A stretch of 64,000 nucleotides of DNA. Origin: Solwaraspora sp. WMMD1047. GTDB taxonomy: Bacteria; Actinomycetota; Actinomycetes; Mycobacteriales; Micromonosporaceae. The position numbers and the translations under genes are program-made. Positions 17,793 through 27,178 of the stretch are shown here, one piece after another; within the stretch, counting starts at the first letter, position 1, and every line of letters begins with the position of its first letter. The notes below the pieces were generated by a model, which worked only from the letters and a program-made list of their open reading frames with translations, ran no database searches and was not told the DNA's origin. The stretch lies in assembly GCF_029626155.1 (NCBI RefSeq), contig NZ_JARUBL010000001.1:2046001-2110000 (forward strand). Direction: 5' to 3'.

Positions 17793-19349
17793 GTGTTTGA
17801 CACCTTGAGTGACCGCCTGTCCGGGATCTTCACCAAGCTCCGGGGTAAGGGGCGGCTCACCGACGCCGACATCGACGCGACCGCCCGGGAGATCCGGCTG
17901 GCGCTGTTGGAGGCCGACGTCGCCCTGCCGGTGGTGAAGGGCTTCATCGCCAACATCAAGGAGCGGGCCCGGGGCGCCGAGGTGTCGCAGGCGCTCAACC
18001 CGGCCCAGCAGGTCATCAAGATCGTGCACGAGGAGCTGGTGGCCGTCCTCGGCGGCGAGGGCCGCCGGCTCCAGTTCGCCAAGCAGCCACCGACGGTGAT
18101 CATGCTCGCCGGCCTGCAGGGCTCGGGTAAGACGACGCTCGCCGGCAAGCTGGCCCGCTGGCTGAAGGGGCAGGGCCACCAGCCGATGCTGGTCGCCGCC
18201 GACCTGCAGCGCCCCAACGCCGTCGGGCAACTCCAGGTCCTCGGTGGTCGGGCCGGCGTCGAGGTGTACGCCCCGGAGCCCGGCAACGGGGTCGGTGACC
18301 CGGTCGCGGTGGCGCGGGCCTCGATCGAACACGCCCGGCGCTCCGCCCGGGACATCGTCATCGTCGACACCGCCGGCCGGCTGGGCATCGACACCGAGAT
18401 GATGGCCCAGGCGGCGGCGATCCGGGACGCGGTGAACCCGGACGAGGTCATCTTCGTCATCGACGCGATGGTCGGCCAGGACGCGGTGCGTACCGCCGAG
18501 GCGTTCCGCGACGGGGTCGGGATCAGCGGGGTGGTGCTGTCCAAGCTCGACGGCGACGCCCGTGGTGGTGCCGCGCTGTCGGTCCGGCAGGTCACCGGGC
18601 AGCCGATCCTGTTCGCCTCCACCGGCGAGAAGCTGGCGGACTTCGACGTCTTCCACCCGGACCGGATGGCCAGCCGGATCCTCGGCATGGGCGACGTGCT
18701 CACTCTGATCGAGCAGGCCGAGCAGGCCTTCGACGCCGATCAGAAGGACAAGATGACCGCCAAGCTGATGGGCGGCGAGCAGTTCACCCTGGAGGACTTC
18801 CTCGACCAGCTGATCGCCGTCCGGCGGATGGGGCCGATCGCCAACGTGCTGGCCATGATGCCGGGCATGGGGCAGATGAAGGACCAGCTCGCCGAGGTCG
18901 ACGACAAGCACTTCGACCGGGTCACCGCGATCATCCGGTCGATGACCCCGGGGGAGCGGACCAACCCGAAGATCATCAACGGTTCCCGGCGGGCCCGGAT
19001 CGCCAACGGCTCCGGGGTGACCGTGATGGACGTCAACCAGCTGCTCAACCGCTTCACCGAGGCGCAGAAGATGATGAAGCAGATGGGCGGCATGATGGGC
19101 CTGCCCGGCGCCGGCCGCCGCAAGGCGACCAAGTCGCCGAAGAACAAGAGGAAGGGTTCGAAGGGTGGCGGGGGGCGGCCGCGTAGCGGTTCGCCGGCCG
19201 GTGGGGCTCCGTTCGGCGGTGGGATGCCGCAGCTGCCGCCGGGGATGGACCCGAGCCAGCTCGCGGGCGGGCAGGGCCTGCCGCCCGGCTTCAAGCTGCC
19301 GAACATCGACTTCAACAAGCTCCGCAAGCGCGACGAGCGCGACAAGTGA
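17793..19349 (+). CDS. ffh: Signal recognition particle protein Ffh
   Basis: The 518-residue SRP GTPase that binds signal sequences and the 4.5S RNA and delivers ribosomes to FtsY. I start at GTG 17793 because Ffh proteins begin (V)FDTLSDRLSGIF; the frame stays open upstream to 17709 but those residues are not family-like. The NG domain has AGLQGSGKTT (G1), DTAGR, and SKLDGDARGG (G4). The Met-rich M domain (from about 320) contains AMMPGMGQMK and NGSRRARIANGSG, the RNA and signal-binding parts. A Lys-rich then Gly/Pro-rich tail of about 75 residues ends KLRKRDERDK; such long tails are common in high-GC actinobacteria. Confidence 0.97.
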   Translation: MFDTLSDRLSGIFTKLRGKGRLTDADIDATAREIRLALLEADVALPVVKGFIANIKERARGAEVSQALNPAQQVIKIVHEELVAVLGGEGRRLQFAKQPPTVIMLAGLQGSGKTTLAGKLARWLKGQGHQPMLVAADLQRPNAVGQLQVLGGRAGVEVYAPEPGNGVGDPVAVARASIEHARRSARDIVIVDTAGRLGIDTEMMAQAAAIRDAVNPDEVIFVIDAMVGQDAVRTAEAFRDGVGISGVVLSKLDGDARGGAALSVRQVTGQPILFASTGEKLADFDVFHPDRMASRILGMGDVLTLIEQAEQAFDADQKDKMTAKLMGGEQFTLEDFLDQLIAVRRMGPIANVLAMMPGMGQMKDQLAEVDDKHFDRVTAIIRSMTPGERTNPKIINGSRRARIANGSGVTVMDVNQLLNRFTEAQKMMKQMGGMMGLPGAGRRKATKSPKNKRKGSKGGGGRPRSGSPAGGAPFGGGMPQLPPGMDPSQLAGGQGLPPGFKLPNIDFNKLRKRDERDK

Positions 19350-19417
19350 CGGCGTGTCGATGACAGCGAGCAATAGATTGATCTCTTAGGGTGAGGGAAC
19401 CTCAGGAAGGAGATGTC

Positions 19418-19996
19418 ATGACCGCGGCACCGATCCTGCCCGAGCGGCAGGAGTGGACGGTCGACGATCTCGGCGACCTCCCGCCGGACCTTCCGTACGA
19501 ACTGGTCAACGGAAGGTTGATCTTGCCCTCCCCTACCGCCCTTCATCAGGACCTCTGCGTGCGTCTCCTGCTTGCGCTGGAGGTCAACTGCCCACCCGAG
19601 TACCTCGTCAGTATCGACCTGTCGATGCGGGTCGACCGGCGCAACGAACCCCGGCCGGACGTGGTGGCGATCCGTCGCGAGCACGCCGACCGCAGCCCGG
19701 TGCCGGTGCGCGACGCCGTGCTGGCGGTCGAGGTGCTCTCACCCACCTCCACCTTCCGCGACCTGTACGACAAGGCGAAGGTCTACGCGCACGCGGGGGT
19801 GCCGACCTACTGGGTCGTCGACCCGCTGCACGGGAAGATGACGATCACCGAGTACCACCTCGGCCCGAACGGGGAGTACGAGACCATCGCCCACACCGAC
19901 GACGTCTTCGTCACCGAGCGGCCGTGGAAGGTGTCGGTGGACCTGCCGGCCCTCACCACCCGCCGGGCCGGCCTGGCCACCCCCGGCACCGACTGA
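19418..19996 (+). CDS. Uma2 family (PD-(D/E)XK-like) protein, first copy
   Basis: A 192-residue member of the Uma2/DUF820 family, which adopts a restriction-endonuclease-like fold; cellular roles are mostly unknown. Family marks: YELVNGRLILPSP near the N-terminus, RPDVVAI with the conserved Asp, AVEVLSPTS with the conserved Glu, then DKAKVYAHAGVPTYWVVDP. The start is ATG 19418, which has AAGGAG five bases upstream (19407-19412) and TAGGGT as a possible -10 at 19387-19392. Catalytic residues look intact. A second, more diverged Uma2 gene is at 60.3 kb. Expanded Uma2 families are typical of actinomycetes and cyanobacteria. Confidence 0.85.
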   Translation: MTAAPILPERQEWTVDDLGDLPPDLPYELVNGRLILPSPTALHQDLCVRLLLALEVNCPPEYLVSIDLSMRVDRRNEPRPDVVAIRREHADRSPVPVRDAVLAVEVLSPTSTFRDLYDKAKVYAHAGVPTYWVVDPLHGKMTITEYHLGPNGEYETIAHTDDVFVTERPWKVSVDLPALTTRRAGLATPGTD

Positions 19997-20006
19997 CCAC
20001 CCAACG

Positions 20007-20035
20007 ACGCGGCCGTACCGATCGGCCGGCCGCGT
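20007..20035 (+). terminator. Stem-loop after Uma2 gene
   Basis: Perfect 9-bp inverted repeat ACGCGGCCG / CGGCCGCGT with an 11-base loop, starting ten bases after the Uma2 stop. No T-run follows, as usual for actinobacterial terminators. Confidence 0.6.
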
Positions 20036-20042
20036 GATCAGG

Positions 20043-20049
20043 TAGAACT
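20043..20049 (+). promoter_or_regulatory. Candidate -10 for the amidohydrolase gene
   Basis: TAGAACT ends six bases before the ATG at 20056, matching the leaderless arrangement seen before several other genes here. It supports ATG 20056 rather than the GTG at 20050 as the start. Confidence 0.4.
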
Positions 20050-20055
20050 GTGCGC

Positions 20056-21135
20056 ATGGCGTTGCATGTGCGTGGGGTGGTGCTGCCCGCAGACGAGGTA
20101 CGCGACCTGTGGCTGGTCGGGGACCGGGTGACCTTCGATCCGGTGCCCGGGGCGGTGACCGTGGCCGACCGGGGGTTCGTCCTGCCCGGCCTGGTCGACG
20201 CGCACTGCCACCTCGGGATCGCCCCCGGCGGGCGGCCGATCCGGTCGCACGACCAGGCCCGCGAGCTGGCCCTGACCGACCGGGACGCCGGGGTGCTGGC
20301 GATCCGCGACGCCGGCTCGCCGTTCCCGTACCCGGAATTCGACGACGAACCGGAGCTGCCGCGGCTGGCTCGCGCCGGTCGGCACGTCGCCCCGCCGAAG
20401 CGGTACCTGCGCGACATCGGCGTCGAGGTGGAGGCCGCCGAGGTGAGCGCCGCCGTGACCGCGCAGGCGCGGGCCGGCAACGGCTGGGTCAAGCTGGTCG
20501 GCGACTGGATCGAGCGCGACGCCGGGGACCTGGCGCCGGCCTGGGACGCCGCGACGATGACCGCCGCCGTCGAGGCCGCGCACGCCGCCGGGGTACGCGC
20601 GGCCGTGCACACCTTCTCCGAGGCGGCCGTCGAGATCATGGTCCGGGCCGGGGTGGACTCGGTCGAGCATGGCACCGGGCTGAGCCTGGACCTGATCGAC
20701 GAGATGGCCCGGCGCGGCACCGCCCTGGTGCCCACCATGATCAACATTCAGACCTTCGGCGCGATCGCCGACCGGGCCCGGGAGAAGTTCCCCCGGTACG
20801 CCGACCACATGATCGCCCTGCGCGACGGCTTCCCCGAGGTGGTCCGCTCGGCCTACCAGGCAGGGGTGCCGATCTACCTCGGCACCGACGCCGGCGGCGG
20901 GATCAGCCACGGGCTGGTCGCCGAGGAGATGCTGTTGCTGCACGAGCGGGCCGGAATGTCCACGATGGATGTGCTGGCCGCCGCCTCCTGGCGGGCCCGG
21001 GAGTGGCTCGGCTTTCCCGGCCTGGTCGAGGGCGGCCTGGCCGACCTGGTCGTCTACGACGCCGACCCCCGGGCCGACCTGCGGGTGGTACGCGAGCCCA
21101 GCCGGATCGTTCTGCGTGGCCGGGTGGTCCGCTGA
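20056..21135 (+). CDS. Metal-dependent amidohydrolase
   Basis: A 359-residue TIM-barrel amidohydrolase, hydrolysing an amide or related bond in an unidentified substrate (dipeptidase/imidazolonepropionase-like branch). Metal site residues: VDAHCHLG (HxH) near residue 50, a candidate carboxylated Lys in GWVKLVGDW, a His in AAVHTFSE, a His in SVEHGTG, and the catalytic Asp in LGTDAGGG. The beta-sandwich that flanks the barrel is formed by the first about 45 and last about 40 residues. Mycobacteria also have an amidohydrolase between ffh and rpsP, so this gene is probably part of the ancestral neighbourhood rather than an insertion. Confidence 0.88.
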   Translation: MALHVRGVVLPADEVRDLWLVGDRVTFDPVPGAVTVADRGFVLPGLVDAHCHLGIAPGGRPIRSHDQARELALTDRDAGVLAIRDAGSPFPYPEFDDEPELPRLARAGRHVAPPKRYLRDIGVEVEAAEVSAAVTAQARAGNGWVKLVGDWIERDAGDLAPAWDAATMTAAVEAAHAAGVRAAVHTFSEAAVEIMVRAGVDSVEHGTGLSLDLIDEMARRGTALVPTMINIQTFGAIADRAREKFPRYADHMIALRDGFPEVVRSAYQAGVPIYLGTDAGGGISHGLVAEEMLLLHERAGMSTMDVLAAASWRAREWLGFPGLVEGGLADLVVYDADPRADLRVVREPSRIVLRGRVVR

Positions 21136-21157
21136 CGGAACCGGCGTGCCCGGCGCA

Positions 21158-21163
21158 TAGGAT
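21158..21163 (+). promoter_or_regulatory. Candidate -10 for proS
   Basis: TAGGAT lies eight bases before the proS ATG, in the 36-base gap after the amidohydrolase. No ribosome binding site precedes the ATG, so the transcript may be leaderless or nearly so. Confidence 0.5.
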
Positions 21164-21171
21164 GTGCGGTC

Positions 21172-22578
21172 ATGGCACGCGTGCTCACTCCCCGTGCGGA
21201 GGACTTTCCCCGCTGGTACCAGGACCTGATCGCCAAGGCGCAGCTCGCCGACAACGGGCCGGTGCGCGGCACGATGGTGATCCGGCCGGCCGGCTACGCC
21301 ATCTGGGAGCGGATGCAGGCCGAGATGGACGCCCGGATCAAGGCGGCCGGCGCGGAGAACGCGTACTTCCCGCTCTTCATCCCGGAGAGCTACCTGCGCC
21401 GGGAGGCCCAGCACGTCGAGGGCTTCTCGCCGGAGCTGGCGGTGGTCACCCACGGTGGCGGCAAGCAGCTCGCGGAGCCGGTCGTGGTCCGGCCGACCAG
21501 CGAGACCGTGATCGGCGAGTTCATGGCCAAGTGGGTGGACTCCTACCGGGACCTGCCGCTGCTGCTCAACCAGTGGGCCAACGTGGTCCGCTGGGAGCTG
21601 CGCCCCCGGGTCTTCCTGCGGACCAGCGAGTTCCTCTGGCAGGAGGGACACACCGCGCACGTCGACGAAGCGGACGCCCGCGCCTACGCCCGCCGGATCC
21701 TGCACGACGTCTACGAGGACTTCATGGTCGGCCCGCTGGCCATCCCGGTCGTCGTCGGCCTCAAGACCGCCCGGGAGCGGTTCGCCGGCGCCACCCGCAC
21801 CTACACCTGCGAAGGCATGATGGGCGACGGCAAGGCCCTGCAACTGGGCACCAGCCACGAGCTGGGGCAGAACTTCGCCCGCGCCTTCGACATCAGCTAC
21901 TCGTCGGCCGGCGGCGGGGTCGAGCACGCCTGGACCACCTCGTGGGGCACCTCCACCCGGATGCTCGGCGGCCTGATCATGTCGCACGGCGACGACAACG
22001 GGCTGCGGGTCCCGCCCCGGCTGGCGCCCATCCAGGCGTACGTGATGGTGGTCAAGGCGGGCGACGGGGTCGGCGAGGCGGCGGCGAAGCTGCGCGACGC
22101 GCTGCGCGACGCCGGGGTTCGGGTCGGCTTCGACGACCGGGTCGACACTCCGTTCGGCCGCCGGGCCGTCGACGCCGAGCTCAAGGGCTATCCGGTACGG
22201 GTCGAGGTCGGCCCCCGGGACCTGGCGGCCGGCAACGCCGTGCTGGTCCGGCGTACCGGTGGTTCGAAGACGCCGGTGCCGGTGCCGGACGTGGTCGCGG
22301 CGGTGCTCGCTGCGTTGGAGGCCGACCAGCAGGCCCTCTACGACGAGGCGCTGGCGCTGCGGGAGTCGCGGACCGTCGGAGTGGAGACGCTGGCCGAGGC
22401 GATCGAGGCGGCGGCGACCGGGTGGGCGCGGGTGCCGTGGGACGCGGTCGGCGCCGCCGGCGAGGCCGAGGCGAACGGCAAGGCGGTCACCGTACGCTGC
22501 CTGGTGCGGGCCGACGGGTCGGTGCCGGACTCCGAGGACGAACCGGACCTGGTCGCCATCCTGGCCCGCTCGTACTGA
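21172..22578 (+). CDS. proS: Prolyl-tRNA synthetase, eukaryote/archaeal type
   Basis: Charges tRNA-Pro with proline. At 468 residues it lacks the approximately 180-residue editing insertion found between motifs 2 and 3 of common bacterial ProRS and instead matches the eukaryote/archaeal class: N-terminal [11 protein letters not shown], then [14 protein letters not shown] (motif 1 region), [11 protein letters not shown], and [23 protein letters not shown] (motif 2). [24 protein letters not shown] lies in the motif 3 region. The C-terminal ends in Tyr (ARSY), as in this class, but the Cys zinc-binding extension looks absent. Horizontal acquisition of this class by some bacteria is known. It is followed after six bases by a DUF402 gene. 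Confidence 0.93.
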   Translation: MARVLTPRAEDFPRWYQDLIAKAQLADNGPVRGTMVIRPAGYAIWERMQAEMDARIKAAGAENAYFPLFIPESYLRREAQHVEGFSPELAVVTHGGGKQLAEPVVVRPTSETVIGEFMAKWVDSYRDLPLLLNQWANVVRWELRPRVFLRTSEFLWQEGHTAHVDEADARAYARRILHDVYEDFMVGPLAIPVVVGLKTARERFAGATRTYTCEGMMGDGKALQLGTSHELGQNFARAFDISYSSAGGGVEHAWTTSWGTSTRMLGGLIMSHGDDNGLRVPPRLAPIQAYVMVVKAGDGVGEAAAKLRDALRDAGVRVGFDDRVDTPFGRRAVDAELKGYPVRVEVGPRDLAAGNAVLVRRTGGSKTPVPVPDVVAAVLAALEADQQALYDEALALRESRTVGVETLAEAIEAAATGWARVPWDAVGAAGEAEANGKAVTVRCLVRADGSVPDSEDEPDLVAILARSY

Positions 22579-22584
22579 TCCGTC

Positions 22585-23235
22585 ATGAGGTTCGAGCGCG
22601 GTCGGCTGATCATGCACCGCAACGTGCGCCGGGGCCGGGTCGGCTGGGTCCGGCCGGCCCGGGTGGTCAGCGACGACGAGCGCGGGCTGGCGGTCTGGAT
22701 CGACCGCGGCACCCCGGTCGCCAGCGAGGTCGCCGCGGACGGGCGCGGCATCCGGTCGATGCCGTTCGCGGAGTGGATCACCCTGTCCTACCGGCTGCGG
22801 GTGGCCACCTGGTTCGGGCCGCCGCTGCTGAAGTTCCTGCCGGCCGGGGCGGCGCACTCGGTCTGGTGGTTCCGCGACCCGGAGACCGACCGATTCGCCC
22901 ACTGGTACGTGAACCTGGAGGAACCCGCCGTCCGCTGGGACGACGGCCCGGTGGCCGGGGTCGACATCGTCGACCAGGATCTGGATGTGGTGGTCGGTCC
23001 GGACCGCCGCTGGCGGTGGAAGGACGAGGACGAGTTCGCCGAACGGCTGGCCCACCCCGAGCACTACTGGGTGCCGGACGAGGCGGCGGTGCGGGCCGAG
23101 GGCGAGCGGGTGATCAAGCTCGCCGAGGCGGGGGAGTTCCCCTTCGACGGAACCTGGCGCGACTTCGTCCCGGACCCCGACTGGCAGCCGCCGGCCGCGC
23201 TGCCGCCCGGCTGGGACCGTCCGCCGGCCCGCTGA
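22585..23235 (+). CDS. DUF402 family protein
   Basis: A 216-residue DUF402 protein. Characterised relatives include nucleoside tri/diphosphatases (Ntdp) and an antibiotic-pathway fluoroacetyl-CoA-type hydrolase relative, so phosphohydrolase activity is possible but unproven here. Family features: an N-terminal beta region, [20 protein letters not shown], then [26 protein letters not shown] with the metal-binding Asp/Glu cluster. It starts six bases after proS, probably on the same transcript, and its 3' side opens onto the rpsP promoter region. Confidence 0.82.
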   Translation: MRFERGRLIMHRNVRRGRVGWVRPARVVSDDERGLAVWIDRGTPVASEVAADGRGIRSMPFAEWITLSYRLRVATWFGPPLLKFLPAGAAHSVWWFRDPETDRFAHWYVNLEEPAVRWDDGPVAGVDIVDQDLDVVVGPDRRWRWKDEDEFAERLAHPEHYWVPDEAAVRAEGERVIKLAEAGEFPFDGTWRDFVPDPDWQPPAALPPGWDRPPAR

Positions 23236-23303
23236 CCCGTCGGCCGGACGGCGCGGTCGGGGCGATCGGCCGGTCCGGTGGGAGGAATCCGTACCGGGTC
23301 TGG

Positions 23304-23309
23304 CACAAT
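23304..23309 (+). promoter_or_regulatory. Candidate -10 of the rpsP operon
   Basis: CACAAT in the 230-base gap before rpsP. It is the only A/T-rich hexamer in a very GC-rich stretch and would give a leader of about 150 bases before the ribosomal block. Confidence 0.5.
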
Positions 23310-23336
23310 GGGTCGCTGGTACCCGGCACGCGTCAG

Positions 23337-23442
23337 GCGCCCTCTAACCCGGGCGCGTCGCCAGTCCATCGAGCAGTCTCCGGCCCAACCCCACTGTGCC
23401 GGTCGACTCTCACCCGCGCACCGCCCGATCGGGCCGGTGAGA
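23337..23442 (+). ncRNA. Structured 5' leader of rpsP
   Basis: Two stable stems are visible in the untranslated leader. GCGCCC/GGGCGC pairs 23337-23342 with 23351-23356 around the loop TCTAACCC. TCTCACC/GGTGAGA pairs 23408-23414 with 23436-23442 and encloses the palindrome GCCCGATCGGGC (23423-23434). The ribosome binding site AGGAG (23451-23455) lies just beyond. Autoregulation by a ribosomal protein is possible but not shown. Confidence 0.4.
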
Positions 23443-23465
23443 ATCGCAACAGGAGCGAACAGACT

Positions 23466-23981
23466 GTGGCCGTAAAGATCCGGCTCCTGCGGATGGGTAA
23501 GATCCGCAACCCGCAATACCGCATCGTCGTCGCCGACTCGCGCACCAAGCGCGACGGTCGGGCGATCGAGTTCGTCGGCATCTACCAGCCCAAGCACGAC
23601 CCGTCGCTGATCGAGGTCAGCTCGGACCGGGTGCAGTACTGGCTCTCGGTCGGCGCCCAGCCGAGCGAGGCCGTGCAGCGGATTCTGGAGAAGACCGGCG
23701 ACTGGCAGAAGTTCAAGGGCCTGCCCGCCCCCGAGCCGCTGAAGGTGCCCGCCGAGCGGGCCGACCGCAAGGCCGCCTACGAGGCCGAGGCGAAGGCCGC
23801 GGCCGGGCTGGCCGAGCCGACCACCCGGCCGGCGAAGAAGGCCGCCAAGGCCACCGAGGGCGGGAAGGCCGACGCCGGCAAGGCCGACGCGCCGAAGGCC
23901 GAGGCCAAGAAGGAGCCCGCGGCCGAGGCGCCGGTGAAGACCGAGGAGCAGGCCGGTGCCGACTCCGGCGAGCGGGCCTGA
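23466..23981 (+). CDS. rpsP: 30S ribosomal protein S16
   Basis: S16, an assembly protein of the small subunit. The 171-residue product begins at GTG 23466 ([26 protein letters not shown]), with AGGAG ten bases upstream. Residues up to about 85 are the conserved fold, including [19 protein letters not shown] and [18 protein letters not shown]. The remaining about 85 residues are a Lys/Ala/Glu-rich tail with repeats such as [18 protein letters not shown]; long acidic-basic tails on S16 are usual in actinobacteria. It opens the rpsP-KH-rimM-trmD-rplS group, and the KH gene starts one base after its stop. Confidence 0.97.
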   Translation: MAVKIRLLRMGKIRNPQYRIVVADSRTKRDGRAIEFVGIYQPKHDPSLIEVSSDRVQYWLSVGAQPSEAVQRILEKTGDWQKFKGLPAPEPLKVPAERADRKAAYEAEAKAAAGLAEPTTRPAKKAAKATEGGKADAGKADAPKAEAKKEPAAEAPVKTEEQAGADSGERA

Positions 23982-23982
23982 C

Positions 23983-24216
23983 ATGGCGCTCCGGCCCGCC
24001 CTGGAGCACCTGGTCAAGGGGATCGTCGACCACCCGGAGGACGTCCGGGTCCGGATGGTCGACTCCCGCCGCGGCAAGCGCCTTGAGGTCCGGGTGCACC
24101 CCGAGGACCTGGGCACGGTCATCGGCCGCTCCGGGCGTACCGCGAAGGCGCTGCGCCAGGTGATCGGCTCGATCGGCGGGCGCGGCGTACGCGTCGACAT
24201 CGTCGACTCGTACTGA
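23983..24216 (+). CDS. khpA: KH-domain RNA-binding protein (KhpA/YlqC type)
   Basis: A 77-residue single KH domain protein that binds RNA; homologues (KhpA) act with KhpB on cell division and on small RNAs. The GxxG loop is [13 protein letters not shown] (IGRSG at 47-51), followed by [13 protein letters not shown], the typical C-terminus. The start is ATG 23983, one base after the rpsP stop, and the TGA overlaps the rimM ATG. The position between rpsP and rimM is conserved in actinobacteria and firmicutes. Confidence 0.92.
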   Translation: MALRPALEHLVKGIVDHPEDVRVRMVDSRRGKRLEVRVHPEDLGTVIGRSGRTAKALRQVIGSIGGRGVRVDIVDSY

Positions 24217-24794
24217 TGCTGTTGATCGTCGGCCGGATCGGTCGGCCGCACGGTATCCGTGGCGAGGTCTCGGTCGAGGTTCGCACGGACGAACCGGAGG
24301 ACCGGTTCGCCGTCGGGTCGGTGTTGATCACCGACCCGACGGCGGTACCCGCGCCGCCGGTGGCCGGCCGGGCCGGCGCCGCGCCGGCCGACCTCGGCGT
24401 CCCGGTCCGGGTCCCGGACCGGCTGACCGTCGAGGCCACCCGCTGGCACCAGGGCCGGCTGCTGGTCTTCTTCGAGGGCGTGTCGGACCGCGACGTGGCC
24501 GAGGTGCTGCGCGGGGTGCTGCTCTGCGTGGACAGCACCGAGGTGCGGCCGCCGGCCGACCCGGACGAGTTCAACGATCACCAACTGGTCGGGTTGGCCG
24601 CCGTCACGCCCGCCGGGGAACCGCTCGGCGAGGTCACCCGCGTCGACCACGCACCCGCCTCCGACCTGCTGGTGCTGCGCCGCCCGGAGGGACGGACCGC
24701 GCTGATCCCGTTCGTGAAGGCGATCGTGCCCGAGGTCGACCTGGCCGCCGGCCGGGTGGTGGTCGACCCGCCGGCCGGGCTGCTCGACCTGTGA
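24216..24794 (+). CDS. rimM: Ribosome maturation factor RimM
   Basis: Binds S19 and helps 16S rRNA processing and 30S head assembly. The 192 residues begin [30 protein letters not shown], diagnostic of RimM, followed by an N-terminal barrel and a C-terminal PRC-barrel starting near [10 protein letters not shown] and ending [12 protein letters not shown] Pro/Ala-rich stretch around residues 47-65 lengthens the first domain, common in actinobacteria. It is translationally coupled on both sides: one-base overlap with the KH gene and four-base overlap with trmD. Confidence 0.95.
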   Translation: MLLIVGRIGRPHGIRGEVSVEVRTDEPEDRFAVGSVLITDPTAVPAPPVAGRAGAAPADLGVPVRVPDRLTVEATRWHQGRLLVFFEGVSDRDVAEVLRGVLLCVDSTEVRPPADPDEFNDHQLVGLAAVTPAGEPLGEVTRVDHAPASDLLVLRRPEGRTALIPFVKAIVPEVDLAAGRVVVDPPAGLLDL

Positions 24795-25579
24795 CCGGCA
24801 CCGCGCTCCGGGTGGACGTGGTCTCGATCTTCCCGGAGTACTTCGCCCCGCTGGAGCTGTCGCTGATCGGCCGGGCCCGCGCCGCGGGCGTACTCGATCT
24901 GGTCGTGCACGACCTGCGGACCTGGACGCACGACGTGCACCGCACCGTCGACGACACCCCCTACGGCGGCGGGCCGGGCATGGTGATGCGGCCGGAACCG
25001 TGGGGCGCGGCGCTGGCGGCACTCGCGCCGGCCGACGCGCCGCCGCCCCGGCTGGTGGTGCCCAGCCCGGCCGGGACGCGGTTCAGCCAGGCGCTGGCGT
25101 ACGAGCTGGCGGCCGAGCCGCGACTGGTCTTCGCCTGCGGGCGGTACGAGGGCATCGACGAACGGGTGCTGGCCGACGCGGCGCTGAGGATGCCGGTGAC
25201 CGAGGTGTCGCTCGGCGACTACGTGCTCTTCGGCGGCGAGGTCGCGGTGATCGTGATCATGGAGGCGGTGACCCGACTGCTGCCCGGGGTGCTGGGCAAC
25301 GCCGACTCGCTGGCCGAGGAGTCGCACGCGCACGGCCTGCTGGAGGCGCCGGTCTACACCAAGCCGCCGTCCTGGCGCGGACACGACGTACCGGAGATCC
25401 TCCGCTCCGGCGACCACGGTCGGATCGCCCGGTGGCGACGGGACCAGGCGCTGCTGCGGACCGCGGCGCGGCGGCCCGACCTGATCGCCGCGCTGCCGCC
25501 CGGCGCCCTCGACAAGCGGGACCTGGCGACCCTGGACGGGGCCGGATTTCAGGTGCCGGCAGCGGGTATGGCAAAGTAG
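24791..25579 (+). CDS. trmD: tRNA (guanine-N1-)-methyltransferase TrmD
   Basis: Methylates G37 of tRNAs reading CNN and similar codons, preventing frameshifting; it uses S-adenosylmethionine bound in a trefoil knot. The 262-residue protein shows [10 protein letters not shown] at the start, [27 protein letters not shown] and [17 protein letters not shown], the knot and cofactor site. The C-terminal domain contains [21 protein letters not shown], the tRNA-binding part. GTG 24791 overlaps the rimM stop. A 142-base gap separates it from rplS. Confidence 0.96.
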   Translation: MTGTALRVDVVSIFPEYFAPLELSLIGRARAAGVLDLVVHDLRTWTHDVHRTVDDTPYGGGPGMVMRPEPWGAALAALAPADAPPPRLVVPSPAGTRFSQALAYELAAEPRLVFACGRYEGIDERVLADAALRMPVTEVSLGDYVLFGGEVAVIVIMEAVTRLLPGVLGNADSLAEESHAHGLLEAPVYTKPPSWRGHDVPEILRSGDHGRIARWRRDQALLRTAARRPDLIAALPPGALDKRDLATLDGAGFQVPAAGMAK

Positions 25580-25721
25580 AGAGGTTGCCGTGGTCGGTCG
25601 CGCCGCGACCGGCTGCGAGGATCACCGGACCGGGACGTCCACGGACGCGCCCGCCGGAGATCAGAATCACCCATCCGCGCGTCGGCGATCGGCGCGCCGT
25701 GAACTTCCAGAGGATGCAGCG
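25580..25721 (+). other. Gap before rplS
   Basis: 142 bases between trmD and rplS. No ORF with convincing bias is present. GAGAGGTTGCC follows the trmD stop and AGAGGA lies before the rplS ATG as ribosome binding site. I see no confident promoter, although the slightly A-rich AAAGTAGAG at the trmD end could serve. Confidence 0.4.
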
Positions 25722-26078
25722 ATGAACACCCTGGACGCCCTCGACGCCCAGTCGCAGCGGACCGACGTTCCCGACTTCCGGGCCGGTGACACCGTGAAGG
25801 TGCACGCCCGGGTGGTCGAGGGCAGCCGCTCCCGGGTCCAGATCTTCCAGGGCGTGGTCATCCGTCGCCAGGGATCCGGCCTGCGGGAGACGTTCTCCGT
25901 CCGCAAGATCAGCTTCGGGGTCGGTGTCGAGCGGACGTACCCCGTCAACAGCCCGGCGATCGACCGGGTCGAGGTGGTCACCCGCGGTGCCGTGCGCCGG
26001 GCCAAGCTGTACTACCTGCGCGAGCTGCGGGGCAAGAAGGCCAAGATCAAGGAGAAGCGCGAGAAGCAGGTCAGCTGA
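25722..26078 (+). CDS. rplS: 50S ribosomal protein L19
   Basis: L19, at the subunit interface of the large ribosomal subunit. The 118 residues begin [34 protein letters not shown] and include the diagnostic [33 protein letters not shown] and the basic C-terminus [17 protein letters not shown]. Length and ends are normal for the family. It closes the rpsP block and is followed by a leader with strong hairpins before the first signal peptidase gene. Confidence 0.97.
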   Translation: MNTLDALDAQSQRTDVPDFRAGDTVKVHARVVEGSRSRVQIFQGVVIRRQGSGLRETFSVRKISFGVGVERTYPVNSPAIDRVEVVTRGAVRRAKLYYLRELRGKKAKIKEKREKQVS

Positions 26079-26133
26079 CTCTCAAGGTTGACCGTTTGGT
26101 CGATCGCGAGGTGTCGGATCGGCCAACGCCGAC

Positions 26134-26139
26134 TACGCT
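26134..26139 (+). promoter_or_regulatory. Candidate -10 for lepB
   Basis: TACGCT in the 206-base gap after rplS, with GTGTCG 17 bases upstream as a weak -35. A transcript from here would carry the two hairpins at 26171-26229. Confidence 0.4.
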
Positions 26140-26170
26140 GGCCGCACGGGCAGGTGCGAGCGATCGCTGT

Positions 26171-26229
26171 GTCCCCGGCAGCCGCCGGGGACTGCGGGAG
26201 ACTTCCGCGCCACCGCTCGTGGCTCCCGC
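26171..26229 (+). terminator. Tandem hairpins between rplS and the first lepB
   Basis: GTCCCCGGC (26171-26179) pairs perfectly with GCCGGGGAC (26184-26192) over a four-base loop. GCGGGAG (26194-26200) pairs with CTCCCGC (26223-26229). They may terminate the ribosomal operon or form a leader structure; no T-run follows either stem. Confidence 0.55.
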
Positions 26230-26284
26230 GCAGTCGCCGGAGCCCGGGCGGTAGCGCTGTATCTCGGGACCGGGGAGATGCGCA

Positions 26285-27178
26285 GTGCGTAGAGTGGACG
26301 AAGCGGATGACCTCGATCCCTGGCGACCCCCGTCCCGGCGCGGCCGCAAGGTTCAGCGCCGGCAGATGCCGCTCTGGCAGGAGCTGCCGCTCCTGCTGAT
26401 CGTCGCGTTCTGCCTGGCCGTCCTGATCCGCACCTTCCTGCTCCAGGCGTTCTACATCCCGTCCGGCTCCATGGAGGACACTCTCCTCGTCGGCGACCGG
26501 GTGCTGGTCAACAAGGTCGTCTACGACATGCGCGACCCGGTCCGGGGCGAGATCGTGGTGTTCCGGGGGACCGAGGCCTGGGCGCCGGAGTTCACCGACG
26601 AGCCGAACCTCAGCTTCGCCGACAAGGTGGGTCGGACCGTCGGCGACCTGGTCGGTGTCGCCCGGCCCGGTGAGAAGGACTTCATCAAGCGGGTCGTCGG
26701 GTTGCCCGGGGACCGGGTGGCCTGCTGCGACGAACAGGGTCGGGTGACGGTCAACGGCACCCCACTCGACGAGAGCTACATCGTCGAGGACTCACCGCTG
26801 GACGTGCCGCCGAATCCGCAGGAGTGCCGGTCCCGGCGGTTCGCGGAGGTGGTGGTCCCGTCCGGGCAGCTCTTCGTGATGGGGGACCACCGGCTCGTCT
26901 CGCAGGACGCCCGCTGCCAGGGCCCGGTGCCGATCGACAACGTCATCGGCCGGGCCTTCATCATCGTCTGGCCGTCGGCCCGGTGGACCTCGCTGCCGGT
27001 GCCGCCGACCTTCGAGAACCTGCCGCCGCCGACGGCGGCGACACCCGAAAGTTCCCCTCCAGCAAACCCGGATACGTCGGGAGGTATAGCCATTATCGGG
27101 CCGATGCTAGGTATTCTGGCCATTACCGCGCGTTCTCGTCACTCGCGCTCAGCTCGGCACCGTAGGCTCCACCCGTGA
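26285..27178 (+). CDS. lepB: Signal peptidase I, first copy
   Basis: Membrane-bound protease that removes signal peptides. 297 residues: a basic N-terminus, one helix (about 34-54), then IPSGSMEDTL with the catalytic Ser at 62, DRVLVNKVVYDMRDPVRGEIVVF, the catalytic Lys at about 135 in DFIKRVVGLPGDRV, and MGDHRLVSQDAR. Compared with the second copy it has an extra loop around 98-125 (FADKVGRTVGDL) and a longer tail. The last about 45 residues (from SSPPANPDTSGG) contain a hydrophobic run IAIIGPMLGILAITA, a possible second membrane helix, encoded by DNA with more A and T than the rest. GTG 26285 is the start; the stop overlaps the second lepB by four bases. Confidence 0.94.
   Translation: MRRVDEADDLDPWRPPSRRGRKVQRRQMPLWQELPLLLIVAFCLAVLIRTFLLQAFYIPSGSMEDTLLVGDRVLVNKVVYDMRDPVRGEIVVFRGTEAWAPEFTDEPNLSFADKVGRTVGDLVGVARPGEKDFIKRVVGLPGDRVACCDEQGRVTVNGTPLDESYIVEDSPLDVPPNPQECRSRRFAEVVVPSGQLFVMGDHRLVSQDARCQGPVPIDNVIGRAFIIVWPSARWTSLPVPPTFENLPPPTAATPESSPPANPDTSGGIAIIGPMLGILAITARSRHSRSARHRRLHP
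27163..27168 (+). promoter_or_regulatory. TAGGCT -10 giving a leaderless second lepB transcript
   Basis: TAGGCT, six bases, then GTG at 27175. The same hexamer and spacing precede the Nudix, aminotransferase and PYROXD2-like genes. This would give the second signal peptidase its own transcript from within the first. Confidence 0.6.

Noticed and set aside
20109-23981. Very long open frame running through the amidohydrolase, proS and DUF402 genes
   Set aside because: It is the shadow frame of GC-rich genes, rich in Arg/Gly/Pro; only its end (from 23466) is real, as rpsP.
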